Below, in pieces: positions 16,906 through 25,043 of a stretch of DNA of 64,000 bases. Position numbers and translations under genes: made by a program. Origin of the DNA: a bacterium (GTDB taxonomy: Bacteria; Vulcanimicrobiota; Vulcanimicrobiia; Vulcanimicrobiales; Vulcanimicrobiaceae); contig JAKBKY010000001.1 of the NCBI GenBank assembly GCA_021832345.1, forward strand, positions 644,385-708,384. Direction: 5' to 3'. A model generated the notes under the pieces. That model was not told the DNA's origin and made no database searches. It was given only the letters and a program-made list of their open reading frames with translations. The first letter of the stretch is position 1. Every line of letters begins with the position of its first letter.

Positions 16906-19080
16906 CTAGGCGTTCGGGCGGACGGTGCGATCGCCCAGGCCTATGCCGATCGCGCAGCGGTGGGTTCTTGCATCTCTCCGGCCGCTGACGGCAAGCGAGA
17001 CCGCGCCGTCGTGATCGGTGCGCAGGATGCGTGCGCCGGCACGGCGCAGCGCGGCGAGCGCGCGCGCTGTCGGCAGGCCGAAGCGATTGTAGCGCCCCAC
17101 CGAGATGACCGCGATGCGCGGCTGCACCGCTGCCAAAAACGCAGGCGAAGACGCATAGGCCGAGCCGTGGTGCCCGACTTTGAGTACCTGCGCGCGGAGT
17201 GGCGCACCGGCCGCCAACAAGCGCGCCTCCTGCACGTCGCCCGCATCTCCCGTGAAGAGCATCGTGAAGCAGCCGTAGCGCAGGCGCAGGATCAGCGAGT
17301 TCTCATCCATGTCGCGCGGCGTGCCGGCAACCCACGGCCGTGTCGGCGCGAGGCTGCGCAGCGAGAGCCCGTCGTCGCTGCGCCAGATTGCGCCGGTGCG
17401 GACGTGAAGAATCGGCACGTGAGCCGCGGCAGCGGCGGCGAGTACCGCTTCGTAGGTGGCGTTGGGGGGCGAGACGCCGGCGTCGATAAGCGCGCCGACG
17501 CGCAGGCTCTGCAGGACAGCGATTGCGCCGCCTGCATGGCCGGCATGCGGATGCGAGGACATGATCGCATCGACCGCGTGGATGCCGTGGCGCAGCAGAA
17601 ACGGCAGCACGACGAGGCGGCCCATCGCGGGCGTACCTGCATCGATGAGCAGCACGTGGCCGCGCGGGCTCTGCACCACGAACCCGTCGCCTTGCCCCAC
17701 ATCGAGCGCCGTGACGCGCAGCGTCGTATTCTGCGTGCGCGGCGGCGCGAGCACCAGCGCGCTCGTGCAGAGCAGCAGCGCGAGGGCCAAGCTGCGCGTA
17801 CCGCGACTCCACAGCCATGTGCCGCCGAGCAGCGCGAGATCGTAGGCGGCGATGCACCAGGCCGGTGCGGGCGTCATCGGCAGTCGCGCGCCGGGCAGCA
17901 TTGCCAGCAGATGCACGGCGGCCAGCATCCAGGCCAGCAACCACGCATTGACGTTGGCGGCAAGCTGCGCGAACAGCGGCAGCGGGCTGAGCAGCAGTTG
18001 CGCGCCGCCGAGCAGCATGGTGGTGCCGACCAGCGGCACGACCGCAAGGTTGGCGAGCAGCGCATAGGATGAGAACTGCAAGAAGATCGCCGCCGACAGC
18101 GGCCAGGTCCCCAGTTGCGTCGCCAGCGTGAGCGCGAAGGCTTCGCGCAGCCGGTGCGGCACGCGCGGCAACCGATGCTCGAGCATCGGCTCCAGCAGCG
18201 GCAACAACGCAAAGATCGCCCCGACGCAGGAGAACGAGAGCGCGAATGAGGCGCTGCTGACACTGCTCGGGCGCGCCACCACCACCACGATCGCGGCGGC
18301 AGCCAGCGCATTCCAGGAGAGCGCGCTGCGTCCGTATGCGCGCGCGGCCAAAACAAACGAGAGCATCGTGGCCGCGCGCACCGACGGCAGATGCGCTCCG
18401 CTGAACGCAACGTAGCTCCAGACGAGCAGCGCACCGAGCGCACAGGCCCAGGCGCGCGGCAGTCCCAGCACACCGAAGAGCGCCAGCGCCAACGCCGCCA
18501 TCACGCCGACGTGCAGCCCTGCGGTGACCAGCACGTGCACGGTGCCGGTGGTTTGAAACTCGGCGCGCAGCTCCGGCGGCAGGTCGCTGCGCTCGCCCCA
18601 GAGTTCGCCTGCGAGCAGCGCCGCGTCGACGGGCGGCAGGTGTGCGCGTAACTGCGCGTAGGCCCAGGCGTGCAGGCGCGCTCCCAGCACGCGCGGATCG
18701 CGCAGCGAAGCCGCCGGCAGATGCGCGAGGATCTGCGCGGAGGCGATGCGCGCGGTGATGCCCCGCTCGGCTTGGATGGCGCGCAGGCTCGGCTCGAGCG
18801 GATTGCGTGGTCCGTCGAAGGGCAGCAGCCGCCCGCGCAGGCGCAGGTGCTGCGCTATGCGCGGCGGTACACCGGCAGCGCTCACCAGCACGGTTGGGCC
18901 GGCGTCGAGGGCGAAGAGAAACGAGCTGCCCTCGTGCTGGGCGCGCACGTCGCCGAGCACGGTGCCGTTGTACCGCGCGGTGCGCTGCGGCGCCGGCACC
19001 GGCGCTGCGGGCTGCGCCAGACGCAGCCAGAGCAGGAGTGCCAGGGCCACAAGCGCCGCGAGCATCGCAAAGCGAGCCAT
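16906..19080 (-). CDS. comEC: ComEC/Rec2-family DNA uptake channel protein
   Basis: The 724 residues have the ComEC plan: an N-terminal OB-like outer domain, the multi-helix Competence domain (about 190-440, beginning VHVLVTAGLHVGVMAALALA) and a metallo-beta-lactamase-type C-terminal domain from LDVGQGDGFVVQSPRGHVLL (about 460). ComEC forms the inner-membrane channel for transforming DNA. The metal motif reads SHPHAGHAGG at about 508, with Gly where the family has Asp; FTGDAG and LKVGHHGS are intact. comEA lies at 55.7 kb, so competence genes are split. It is convergent with the gene before it. Confidence 0.92.
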   Translation of the reverse strand: MARFAMLAALVALALLLWLRLAQPAAPVPAPQRTARYNGTVLGDVRAQHEGSSFLFALDAGPTVLVSAAGVPPRIAQHLRLRGRLLPFDGPRNPLEPSLRAIQAERGITARIASAQILAHLPAASLRDPRVLGARLHAWAYAQLRAHLPPVDAALLAGELWGERSDLPPELRAEFQTTGTVHVLVTAGLHVGVMAALALALFGVLGLPRAWACALGALLVWSYVAFSGAHLPSVRAATMLSFVLAARAYGRSALSWNALAAAAIVVVVARPSSVSSASFALSFSCVGAIFALLPLLEPMLEHRLPRVPHRLREAFALTLATQLGTWPLSAAIFLQFSSYALLANLAVVPLVGTTMLLGGAQLLLSPLPLFAQLAANVNAWLLAWMLAAVHLLAMLPGARLPMTPAPAWCIAAYDLALLGGTWLWSRGTRSLALALLLCTSALVLAPPRTQNTTLRVTALDVGQGDGFVVQSPRGHVLLIDAGTPAMGRLVVLPFLLRHGIHAVDAIMSSHPHAGHAGGAIAVLQSLRVGALIDAGVSPPNATYEAVLAAAAAAHVPILHVRTGAIWRSDDGLSLRSLAPTRPWVAGTPRDMDENSLILRLRYGCFTMLFTGDAGDVQEARLLAAGAPLRAQVLKVGHHGSAYASSPAFLAAVQPRIAVISVGRYNRFGLPTARALAALRRAGARILRTDHDGAVSLAVSGRRDARTHRCAIGIGLGDRTVRPNA

Positions 19081-19122
19081 CGTAGCGGCCTCTGCGCCGC
19101 CCGAGCGCAGCCGCTACGGTTC

Positions 19123-19149
19123 GCCGTCCACAACCTTGGCCGAGATGGG
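19123..19149. repeat. 27-bp direct repeat, left of hipBA
   Basis: GCCGTCCACAACC then TTGGCCGAGATGGG is found here and again, identical, at 20894-20920. The two copies bracket the hipA-hipB module (1771 bases apart). Exact identity implies a recent duplication, either an insertion footprint or a recombination product. Confidence 0.8.
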
Positions 19150-19154
19150 GTAGT

Positions 19155-20444
19155 TCATGGCAACGTTGGGCGCGGCAGCGTCCGTGGCGAAAGGCGCAGC
19201 AGGCCACTCTGAAGCTCCTGATTTACGCCTCGCAGCGTTGCATCACCGACTCCGTAGTCACGAGCTATTGCGGGGAAGCGACGAACCGCCGAGGTTACCC
19301 TATCCATCGTCTCCCGGATGTATTTGGCTGCAATGCCCTGGTTATCTCCAATAACCGCCATTGCGTCAAACGAGATATCGTCGCCACCGCGCCCGTTGAC
19401 CGCCAGATAGTGCTCGCCGCCAGGGCCGCGAGAGAATGTGAGATCGTAAGGCGGTGACAGTCGCCATACGCCGGTGTCGTCCATAAGAAACGCGTGTTGC
19501 TTCGCGTGGTCATCGCGATTATGGGCAAGAACGTTAAACACCATGCGATCGAAGGCGCGCTCTACGTCGGCTTGGTTCCGCGTGACACGCCGCGTGAGCT
19601 TCAGGAGGTCAGCGTAGTCAATCGCCGGTATGTCCCATCGGGTATCGAGCACAGCGGCGGCCGACAGCATATGGACGCGCGTGTTGTTCGCAAGACGGTC
19701 GAAGCGTTTCGTTGCAAAATAGCCCGGCTGACCGTTATGCGTGCAGATCAGGCGCGTTTCTGAAATATCCAGTCCGGCCTCACGCGCCATCACTGCGTAC
19801 GCTGCCTCAAGCGGCCCGATGTCCTCTATGTCATGCCGGGAACTGCGGAACTTCACGATCCACGCTTCGTATCCGGCCGGCAAATGACGATCACCGGGGA
19901 TGAGAGCGCCTTCCGAATTGAGACCGACCAACACTTTCGGGCGAGCGCCGCCGGAGGAGCCCCCCAGTCGCTCCAGCGCTGGAAGAAGATCGGTCGCTCG
20001 TCCTTCGATAATGTCCGTCGCATCGCTCGAAAGCGCGTCCAGGTCGATGGCATCTACTGCCATGGCATCCGGGATTTCGGGCTCGTAGACCAGCGCTCCA
20101 GACCCACGACTTCCGACAAGCGCAAGCTTGTCGAGCGCGGTGAGGTTGGAATAGATGATGCCGTTCGATTCTGCACGGCGCCGAACGAGCAGTTCGCCCC
20201 ATGCGTCGGGGAGGCTATCGGCAAAGACGCCGTGGAGCCCGTCGAAATGCCGTGGGTTCCTTGCCCGCAGAAGGCCAACGGACGGCGCTGGGAAAAGCGG
20301 GTTGAGCGCAAGCCCACTTCCGAGAAACGCACGCGCGTATTCGAAAACCCCTTCGCCGGAATCGAGCGCGAGGCGCCCAACGACTATGCGCTCCGAGCCG
20401 AAGGCAAGGGAGACGCGCAGGGGAGTGCCGGGCTTGATCTTCAT
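19155..20444 (-). CDS. hipA: HipA-type serine/threonine kinase toxin
   Basis: The 429-residue protein matches HipA, a PI4K-like kinase that phosphorylates glutamyl-tRNA synthetase or related targets and induces dormancy. The N-terminal subdomain (VSLAFGSERIVVGRLALDSG) precedes the kinase core: AWIVKFRS, HNRDDHAKQHAFL (about 308, catalytic Asp) and SPPYDLTFSRGPGG (metal-binding Asp). It follows hipB by 15 bases. Both sit between identical 27-bp direct repeats, which suggests transfer as a unit. Target specificity is unknown. Confidence 0.88.
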   Translation of the reverse strand: MKIKPGTPLRVSLAFGSERIVVGRLALDSGEGVFEYARAFLGSGLALNPLFPAPSVGLLRARNPRHFDGLHGVFADSLPDAWGELLVRRRAESNGIIYSNLTALDKLALVGSRGSGALVYEPEIPDAMAVDAIDLDALSSDATDIIEGRATDLLPALERLGGSSGGARPKVLVGLNSEGALIPGDRHLPAGYEAWIVKFRSSRHDIEDIGPLEAAYAVMAREAGLDISETRLICTHNGQPGYFATKRFDRLANNTRVHMLSAAAVLDTRWDIPAIDYADLLKLTRRVTRNQADVERAFDRMVFNVLAHNRDDHAKQHAFLMDDTGVWRLSPPYDLTFSRGPGGEHYLAVNGRGGDDISFDAMAVIGDNQGIAAKYIRETMDRVTSAVRRFPAIARDYGVGDATLRGVNQELQSGLLRLSPRTLPRPTLP

Positions 20445-20459
20445 TTTCGTCGTGTATGC

Positions 20460-20786
20460 CTAGCGCCGTTCGCGCGCGCGGCGTGCTCGCGACCGCGATT
20501 GCTGAGCGCGCAGGATGTCATCGAGCGAGCGTGCGTCCACCGCAGGGAAGAGCGATGCAAACTCGCGCTCAGCGCCCAGGGCAAGCGCAATGCGGAGCAC
20601 CGCCTCAAAGCCAACGCGGCCCGTACTCTCGAACCGTCGCAGCGTCGATAGCGTCACGCCCGCTGCATCAGCAAGATCAGCCTGGCGGCGGTTTTGGGAG
20701 AGGCGCAAAGCTCGGGCTCGGGCGCCGACATGCGCCGCAGCTTCCTTAGGAGCATAAAAGCTCACATCTGAACGTGTATTGGTCAT
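20460..20786 (-). CDS. hipB: HipB-like XRE-family antitoxin
   Basis: From the ATG at 20786 the protein has 108 residues. ARALRLSQNRRQADLADAAG followed by VTLSTLRRFESTGRVGFEAV is a Cro/CI-type helix-turn-helix. It should bind HipA and repress the operon. The ATG follows TGGTATGCTAACCATATAC closely; that stretch has a TGGT/ACCA dyad and a -10-like TATGCT, so transcription may start near the ATG. A start 15 bases upstream (20801) is also open. Confidence 0.8.
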   Translation of the reverse strand: MTNTRSDVSFYAPKEAAAHVGARARALRLSQNRRQADLADAAGVTLSTLRRFESTGRVGFEAVLRIALALGAEREFASLFPAVDARSLDDILRAQQSRSRARRARERR

Positions 20787-20893
20787 GTATATGGTTAGCA
20801 TACCACATTTAGGCGCCTATCAGTTGCCAGACCGAGGGACGGCTAGGTCACCTCAAAGTGACGGCGGCGATCGGCGCAGCAACGTGCACAGGT

Positions 20894-20920
20894 GCCGTCC
20901 ACAACCTTGGCCGAGATGGG
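20894..20920. repeat. 27-bp direct repeat, right of hipBA
   Basis: This is the second copy of the 27-bp repeat at 19123-19149; the flanking bases differ on both sides. In minus-strand translation both copies read PISAKVVDG, so the repeat may derive from the end of a former coding region. Confidence 0.8.
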
Positions 20921-20959
20921 CCCTAGCGGGCAATATGACCGTACGTTTGAATCGGGCTA

Positions 20960-21445
20960 TCAAACCGTTCGTTTGGTTGCGCTAGGCGTACGGCCGTTGC
21001 GACGCGAGGCTTGCGCTTTAGCGACGGACCGTGCCTTACCGCCCCGGCGTCCAATGTCCGCAAGCCATGCTCTGCCATGCTCGGGCGTAACAGGGTACAC
21101 AAAATAGCCTCGCCCGCACACGGACTCGCGCGCAAAGTAATCCTGAAAGCCGTACGCGAGAATCTCAAGGATGCGTAATGCGCGTTGAGGATGCTGCTGC
21201 GGTAATGCCGCGCAGTCAACTGCATAGATATTCTCGCCCGTTTCGGCAATGGTGTAGCCGCTGGGGCGATTCCAAAGAACAACGCGAGGCGGCCTTCCTC
21301 CGCTGACGCGGTAACGCACTCCGGCTTGAGCGCAGAGTTCGGCTACCGTGGTACGCCGGCGCGAGCCCAGCGCACGCTCTCGCTCAGCGCCGCGCATAAC
21401 GCGCGGAGCGGAAATGCCGAGGTCGGCACTACAGACCAAGGCCAT
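20960..21445 (-). CDS. Unknown partner protein of the nucleotidyltransferase
   Basis: The 161-residue protein starts 17 bases inside the 3' end of the nucleotidyltransferase gene, so the two are translated together. It has a central ALRILEILAYGFQDYFARES helix and GRGYFVYPV, and a basic tail with RRGGKARSVAKAQ, a motif common in small DNA- or RNA-associated proteins. There is no HTH, HExxH or known toxin motif. It may be the partner of a two-gene TA or defence unit. No family is recognised. Confidence 0.5.
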   Translation of the reverse strand: MALVCSADLGISAPRVMRGAERERALGSRRRTTVAELCAQAGVRYRVSGGRPPRVVLWNRPSGYTIAETGENIYAVDCAALPQQHPQRALRILEILAYGFQDYFARESVCGRGYFVYPVTPEHGRAWLADIGRRGGKARSVAKAQASRRNGRTPSATKRTV

Positions 21446-22082
21446 TAGGATTTGACCCGTTTAAAGATTGAAGCGCTTTCGTATGCGCCTTGAGCGTCGC
21501 CTCAAAGCGACTTCCATCGTGTGGATTAAGGCCGAGAAGACGTGAGAGATCGTGCCTGCTCATACTCTTCGTTAGCGTTTCTAATCGCTCTTCGGTCATG
21601 TAGTTCAAGAGTACGTCTTTGCGCGGTGCGTCGAGCAAGGCTACGATACGGGCAAGGTCACGCACATCTTTTTCGCCTTTGCCGCTCCCCATGCGATCCC
21701 GCGCAGCGTCGAGCTTCAGAACGAGCAGATGCTCTAGGGCCGCCACACGAACGCCATCTATCTCCTGCGCGTAAGCGACAATGGCACCAAAAGGAACACC
21801 AAGCGGATGCTGATGTTCCACATAGAGATCGACATCCTCGCCTTCGATCAAGACGGAGTCTTTGCCAAGATTCGAGTTGCGGCGGACCTCATAGCGGTCG
21901 CGCAGGGCGGCTTTATCAACAAGGGATATGTACAAGTCGGCGTCGTGGCTTGCTTCTTGAAAGCGCGCCCCGAGACGACCGGCGTGTGCGGACACAGCGA
22001 TCCCGCCGATAAAGACGGCGTCTGCATAATCCGCCGAGAGCTTGCGCGCAATCGCCTGGAGGTGCTTCCAGTTCTGATCCAT
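21429..22082 (-). CDS. Nucleotidyltransferase-fold protein (AbiEii/DUF6036-like)
   Basis: The 217 residues contain a minimal nucleotidyltransferase core: FIGGIAVSAHAGR (GG pattern, about 25) and ASHDADLYISL (D-x-D pair, about 48). A further acidic position could be EDVDLYVEHQHP. The C-terminal half is helical with LEHLLVLKLDAARDRMGSGK followed by GEKDVRDLARIVALL, as in AbiEii-like and related proteins that act in type IV TA systems. The ATG is nearly leaderless behind TATAGT and a palindrome. Its partner gene overlaps at the 3' end. Confidence 0.6.
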   Translation of the reverse strand: MDQNWKHLQAIARKLSADYADAVFIGGIAVSAHAGRLGARFQEASHDADLYISLVDKAALRDRYEVRRNSNLGKDSVLIEGEDVDLYVEHQHPLGVPFGAIVAYAQEIDGVRVAALEHLLVLKLDAARDRMGSGKGEKDVRDLARIVALLDAPRKDVLLNYMTEERLETLTKSMSRHDLSRLLGLNPHDGSRFEATLKAHTKALQSLNGSNPNGLGL

Positions 22083-22088
22083 ACCGTC

Positions 22089-22110
22089 TACTATACCCTA
22101 AGCGGCTTAG
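22089..22110 (-). promoter_or_regulatory. Promoter with palindrome for the nucleotidyltransferase pair
   Basis: CTAAGC (22098-22103) and GCTTAG (22105-22110) form a perfect inverted repeat around one G. On the minus strand TATAGT (22089-22094) follows, a near-consensus -10 box only 7 bases from the ATG at 22082, so the mRNA would be leaderless or nearly so. The palindrome touches the -10 and is a good place for an autorepressor. Confidence 0.55.
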
Positions 22111-22227
22111 CTATTCTATGGCGCCATGAACGAGGCCACGTTATGCTGGACGAGGCAACGCGCGTCGGAGCGCGCCAGGGGACGGCGGCGGGCGACCGAA
22201 GCATCGCGTCTAGGAGGACTTGAACGC

Positions 22228-23175
22228 GTGCGGATCATCGTCACCGGCGGGGCCGGTTTCATCGGGTCGCATATCGCCGATGCGTATGTGGCCGCCGGGC
22301 ATGAGGTGCTGGTCCTCGATTCGCTCTGGGAGCACGGCGGCGGGCGGCGCAGCAACGTGCCCGAGCGGGCCGGCTTCGTGCACATGGACGTGCGGGACGA
22401 GCAGGTGGAGCGGATCGTGCGCGAGTTTAAGCCCGAGGTGGTGAGCCACCATGCCGCGCAGCATTCGGTGGCGATCGGCTCGCGCGACCCGAAGTACGAT
22501 GCGGACGTCAACGTGCGCGGGCTGCTTAACGTGCTCGATGCCTGCGTGCGCGGCGGCGTGAAGAAGGTGATCTTCGCCTCGAGTGGGGCGACCTTCGGTA
22601 CGCCCGACCATCTGCCGATCGACGAGCGCACTCCGCAGCGCCCCGAATCCCCTTACGGCATCACGAAGATGGTCGCCGAGCACTACTTGCGCTTCTACCG
22701 CAGCGAGCACGGCCTGGATTTCACGGCGCTGCGGTACGGCAACGTCTACGGGCCGCGTCAAGACCCGAGCGGCGAGGCGGGGGTCGTCTCGATCTTCATC
22801 GGGCGGTTCATCAAGCATGAAGGCGTACGGATCGACTGGGACGGCGAGCAGACCCGCGACTACGTCTACGTGAAGGATGTTGCCGAAGCCAACCTGGCGG
22901 CGCTGGAGCGGGGTTCTGCCGGCTGTTACTGCATCGGCACTGGCGTACGCACGAGCGTGAACGCCATCTACCATGCGCTGGTGGAGATCTGCGGCTTTGA
23001 AGCGCCGATCACGGCCGGCCCCAAACGCGCAGGCGACGCCCGCGATGCGCAGTTCAACCCGGAGTTGGCCGCCCGGGAGTTGGACTGGACGCCCCAAACG
23101 AACCTGCTCGACGGCATGCGCCGGACGTATGCCTATTTTGCGGAGCAAAACCCGGCGACGGCGAAAAGCTCGTAG
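22228..23175 (+). CDS. NAD-dependent nucleotide-sugar epimerase, intact copy 1
   Basis: The GTG at 22228 follows AGGAGG by 10 bases and gives VRIIVTGGAGFIGSHIADAY, the Rossmann GxxGxxG of extended short-chain dehydrogenases. The product has 315 residues with an SSGATFG active-site region and the YGITK catalytic pair. It fits UDP-glucose 4-epimerase-like enzymes, interconverting sugars before polymer assembly; the substrate is not certain. From 22356 it is duplicated downstream: 610 bases recur almost without change at 23964, and the last about 167 bases recur at 25825. It is the only intact copy. Confidence 0.85.
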   Translation: MRIIVTGGAGFIGSHIADAYVAAGHEVLVLDSLWEHGGGRRSNVPERAGFVHMDVRDEQVERIVREFKPEVVSHHAAQHSVAIGSRDPKYDADVNVRGLLNVLDACVRGGVKKVIFASSGATFGTPDHLPIDERTPQRPESPYGITKMVAEHYLRFYRSEHGLDFTALRYGNVYGPRQDPSGEAGVVSIFIGRFIKHEGVRIDWDGEQTRDYVYVKDVAEANLAALERGSAGCYCIGTGVRTSVNAIYHALVEICGFEAPITAGPKRAGDARDAQFNPELAARELDWTPQTNLLDGMRRTYAYFAEQNPATAKSS

Positions 23176-23256
23176 TTAAAGCGCCCGTCCCGGTCCCGGA
23201 TGGGAGTACCTCGTACGCGCCCATACGCGCCAGGACTGCGTCCCGATCACGATTCG

Positions 23257-23607
23257 TTAAGCGTCGTTGCCTCCAATAAGCGCCGATGCATGGTGAACAA
23301 TCCAATCCGCCAGTTCAGGAACGGTCATACCATTAGCAACGCGGTTTAAGAAAAGCTCTTTAGCCTCGTCGTCGGTAGCGGAAATCCAGGCAATGCGTTT
23401 ATTTCCATCAACAAATGGCTGATTTTCTGCGAGCGAGTGCATTAGCGCCGCTGCTTTTTCAGGAATGGTGGGATAGGCATCTACGCCAAACGCGGATTGC
23501 TGCGGTCTTCCTGCAGCAGAAGAGAGGCCATCGGCATTCCGCAGCCGCGGCTCTCCAATGACCTCTCGGTAAAACGCAATAATGTCCGCCTCGGTGAGGT
23601 ATTGCAA
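23257..23607 (-). CDS. Fic/Doc-family toxin with altered catalytic motif
   Basis: The 116-residue protein resembles Doc (death-on-curing) toxins, which phosphorylate elongation factor Tu through a Fic fold. The core motif reads NQPFVDGNKRIAW, where the family has HxFxDGNKRT; the catalytic His is Gln and the Thr is Ile. IPEKAAALMHSLAE before it is the typical preceding helix. It follows the RHH gene by 1 base, the expected antitoxin-toxin order. The change may make it inactive, or mark a variant group. It lies in the gap between epimerase copies 1 and 2. Confidence 0.7.
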   Translation of the reverse strand: MQYLTEADIIAFYREVIGEPRLRNADGLSSAAGRPQQSAFGVDAYPTIPEKAAALMHSLAENQPFVDGNKRIAWISATDDEAKELFLNRVANGMTVPELADWIVHHASALIGGNDA

Positions 23608-23608
23608 G

Positions 23609-23827
23609 TTACGCGTCTGCCAGCGCTTTCAAGATAGAGGCGTCCTCTTTCGCGATAGCCCGAACCAGCGCCAGCATATCCGCGCGAGACACCGGATGGC
23701 GTTTGGAGTACTCACGGAGAGACTCCCCGACGATCTCGTTAACGGACCTCTTTTCGATCGTCGAGCGAAGCTTTAGCTGTTCTGCCGTCTCTTCGTCAAC
23801 CCGGATGTTCAACTGTTTTAGAGCCAT
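23609..23827 (-). CDS. Ribbon-helix-helix antitoxin paired with the Doc-like gene
   Basis: The start at 23827 (MALKQLNIRVDEETAEQLKL) follows AGGGAGAG and gives 72 residues. ALKQLNIRVDEETAEQLKLR then SVNEIVGESLREYSKRHP is an Arc/CopG-type RHH. The C-terminal tail (RADMLALVRAIAKEDASILK) likely binds the toxin. An upstream palindrome ATGGTACCAT at 23883-23892 is a possible operator. Confidence 0.7.
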   Translation of the reverse strand: MALKQLNIRVDEETAEQLKLRSTIEKRSVNEIVGESLREYSKRHPVSRADMLALVRAIAKEDASILKALADA

Positions 23828-23963
23828 AACGCTCTCCCTTACTGCCCCTTGCCGCGATCTCAATTTGCGGCGCTCTCATAGGATGGTACCATGCTGCTAT
23901 GCTATGTCAATAGGCCATGGTTCCACGCCTGACTTGCCTCGCAAATGCAGCACGGCGCCGCCG

Positions 23964-24742
23964 CGTGCCCGAGCGGGCCGGCTTCGTGCACATGGACGTG
24001 CGGGACGAGCAGGTGGAGCGGATCGTGCGCGAGTTTAAGCCCGAGGTGGTGAGCCACCATGCCGCGCAGCATTCGGTGGCGATCGGCTCGCGCGACCCGA
24101 AGTACGATGCGGACGTCAACGTGCGCGGGCTGCTTAACGTGCTCGATGCCTGCGTGCGCGGCGGCGTGAAGAAGGTGATCTTCGCCTCGAGTGGGGCGAC
24201 CTTCGGTACGCCCGACCATCTGCCGATCGACGAGCGCACTCCGCAGCGCCCCGAATCCCCTTACGGCATCACGAAGATGGTCGCCGAGCACTACTTGCGC
24301 TTCTACCGCAGCGAGCACGGCCTGGATTTCACGGCGCTGCGGTACGGCAACGTCTACGGGCCGCGTCAAGACCCGAGCGGCGAGGCGGGGGTCGTCTCGA
24401 TCTTCATCGGGCGGTTCATCAAGCATGAAGGCGTACGGATCGACTGGGACGGCGAGCAGACCCGCGACTACGTCTACGTGAAGGATGTTGCCGAAGCCAA
24501 CCTGGCGGCGCTGGAGCGGGGTTCTGCCGGCTGTTACTGCATCGGCACCGGCGTACGCACGAGCGTGAACGCCGATCACGGCCGGCCCCAAACGCGCCGG
24601 CGACGCCCGCGACGCGCAGTTTAATCCGGAGCTGGCCGCCCGGGAGCTGGGCTGGACGCCCCAAACGAACCTGCTCGACGGCATGCGCCGGACGTATGCC
24701 TATTTTGCGGAGCAAAACCCGGCGGTAGCGAAGAGCTCGTAG
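23964..24742 (+). pseudogene. Epimerase copy 2, truncated and frameshifted
   Basis: Bases 23964-24573 repeat 22356-22965 of copy 1 almost exactly (one difference noticed, C for T near 24549). The first 43 codons are missing. Forty-one bases present in copy 1 (22966-23006) are absent at 24573/24574, which shifts the frame so that translation ends early at 24624. The last 169 bases (24574-24742) again align to copy 1 but carry many more substitutions. The upstream in-frame ATG at 23917 only adds unrelated residues. No function is expected. Confidence 0.9.
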
Positions 24743-24747
24743 TCCCC

Positions 24748-25038
24748 TTAGTCAGGTGTCGTTATGATGAAGTAGACCTGAATATCGAATTTCTTCGACA
24801 GGCTAGCCTGAAGCTTGAGAACCCTTGGGAGGATGGCCGCCTGCTGCTCCAGGGGCGCGATTATGTCGATCGGATGGCACCCTACCTGGCTGACAAAGCG
24901 CATGTCGCGATTGACCGCCCATCCATTGGGACCGAAGTTCTCGTTCAACGCGCGGAAAAGCGCCTCCTGAGTCGGGTTCAGTTCAACCTGACTCTGGCTA
25001 GGCGTTGGTTCTGAGCGAGCTAGTGTTGTGGGCGACAT
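24748..25038 (-). CDS. Hypothetical protein downstream of the HEPN-like gene
   Basis: This 96-residue protein starts 5 bases after the stop of the HEPN-like gene, suggesting one transcript. It contains TQEALFRALNENFGPNGWAV, RDMRFVSQVGCHPIDIIAPL and a C-terminal strand FDIQVYFIITTPD. No nucleotidyltransferase GS-x-D-x-D motif is visible, so it is not a standard MNT antitoxin. It may be the partner of the HEPN protein. Its stop is 6 bases beyond the end of epimerase copy 2. Confidence 0.5.
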   Translation of the reverse strand: MSPTTLARSEPTPSQSQVELNPTQEALFRALNENFGPNGWAVNRDMRFVSQVGCHPIDIIAPLEQQAAILPRVLKLQASLSKKFDIQVYFIITTPD

Positions 25039-25043
25039 ATTTC

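Noticed and set aside
16960-18072. Long plus-strand frame opposite comEC (370 codons)
   Set aside because: Arg/Ala/Gln-rich shadow typical of GC-rich antisense strands; comEC on the other strand is unambiguous.
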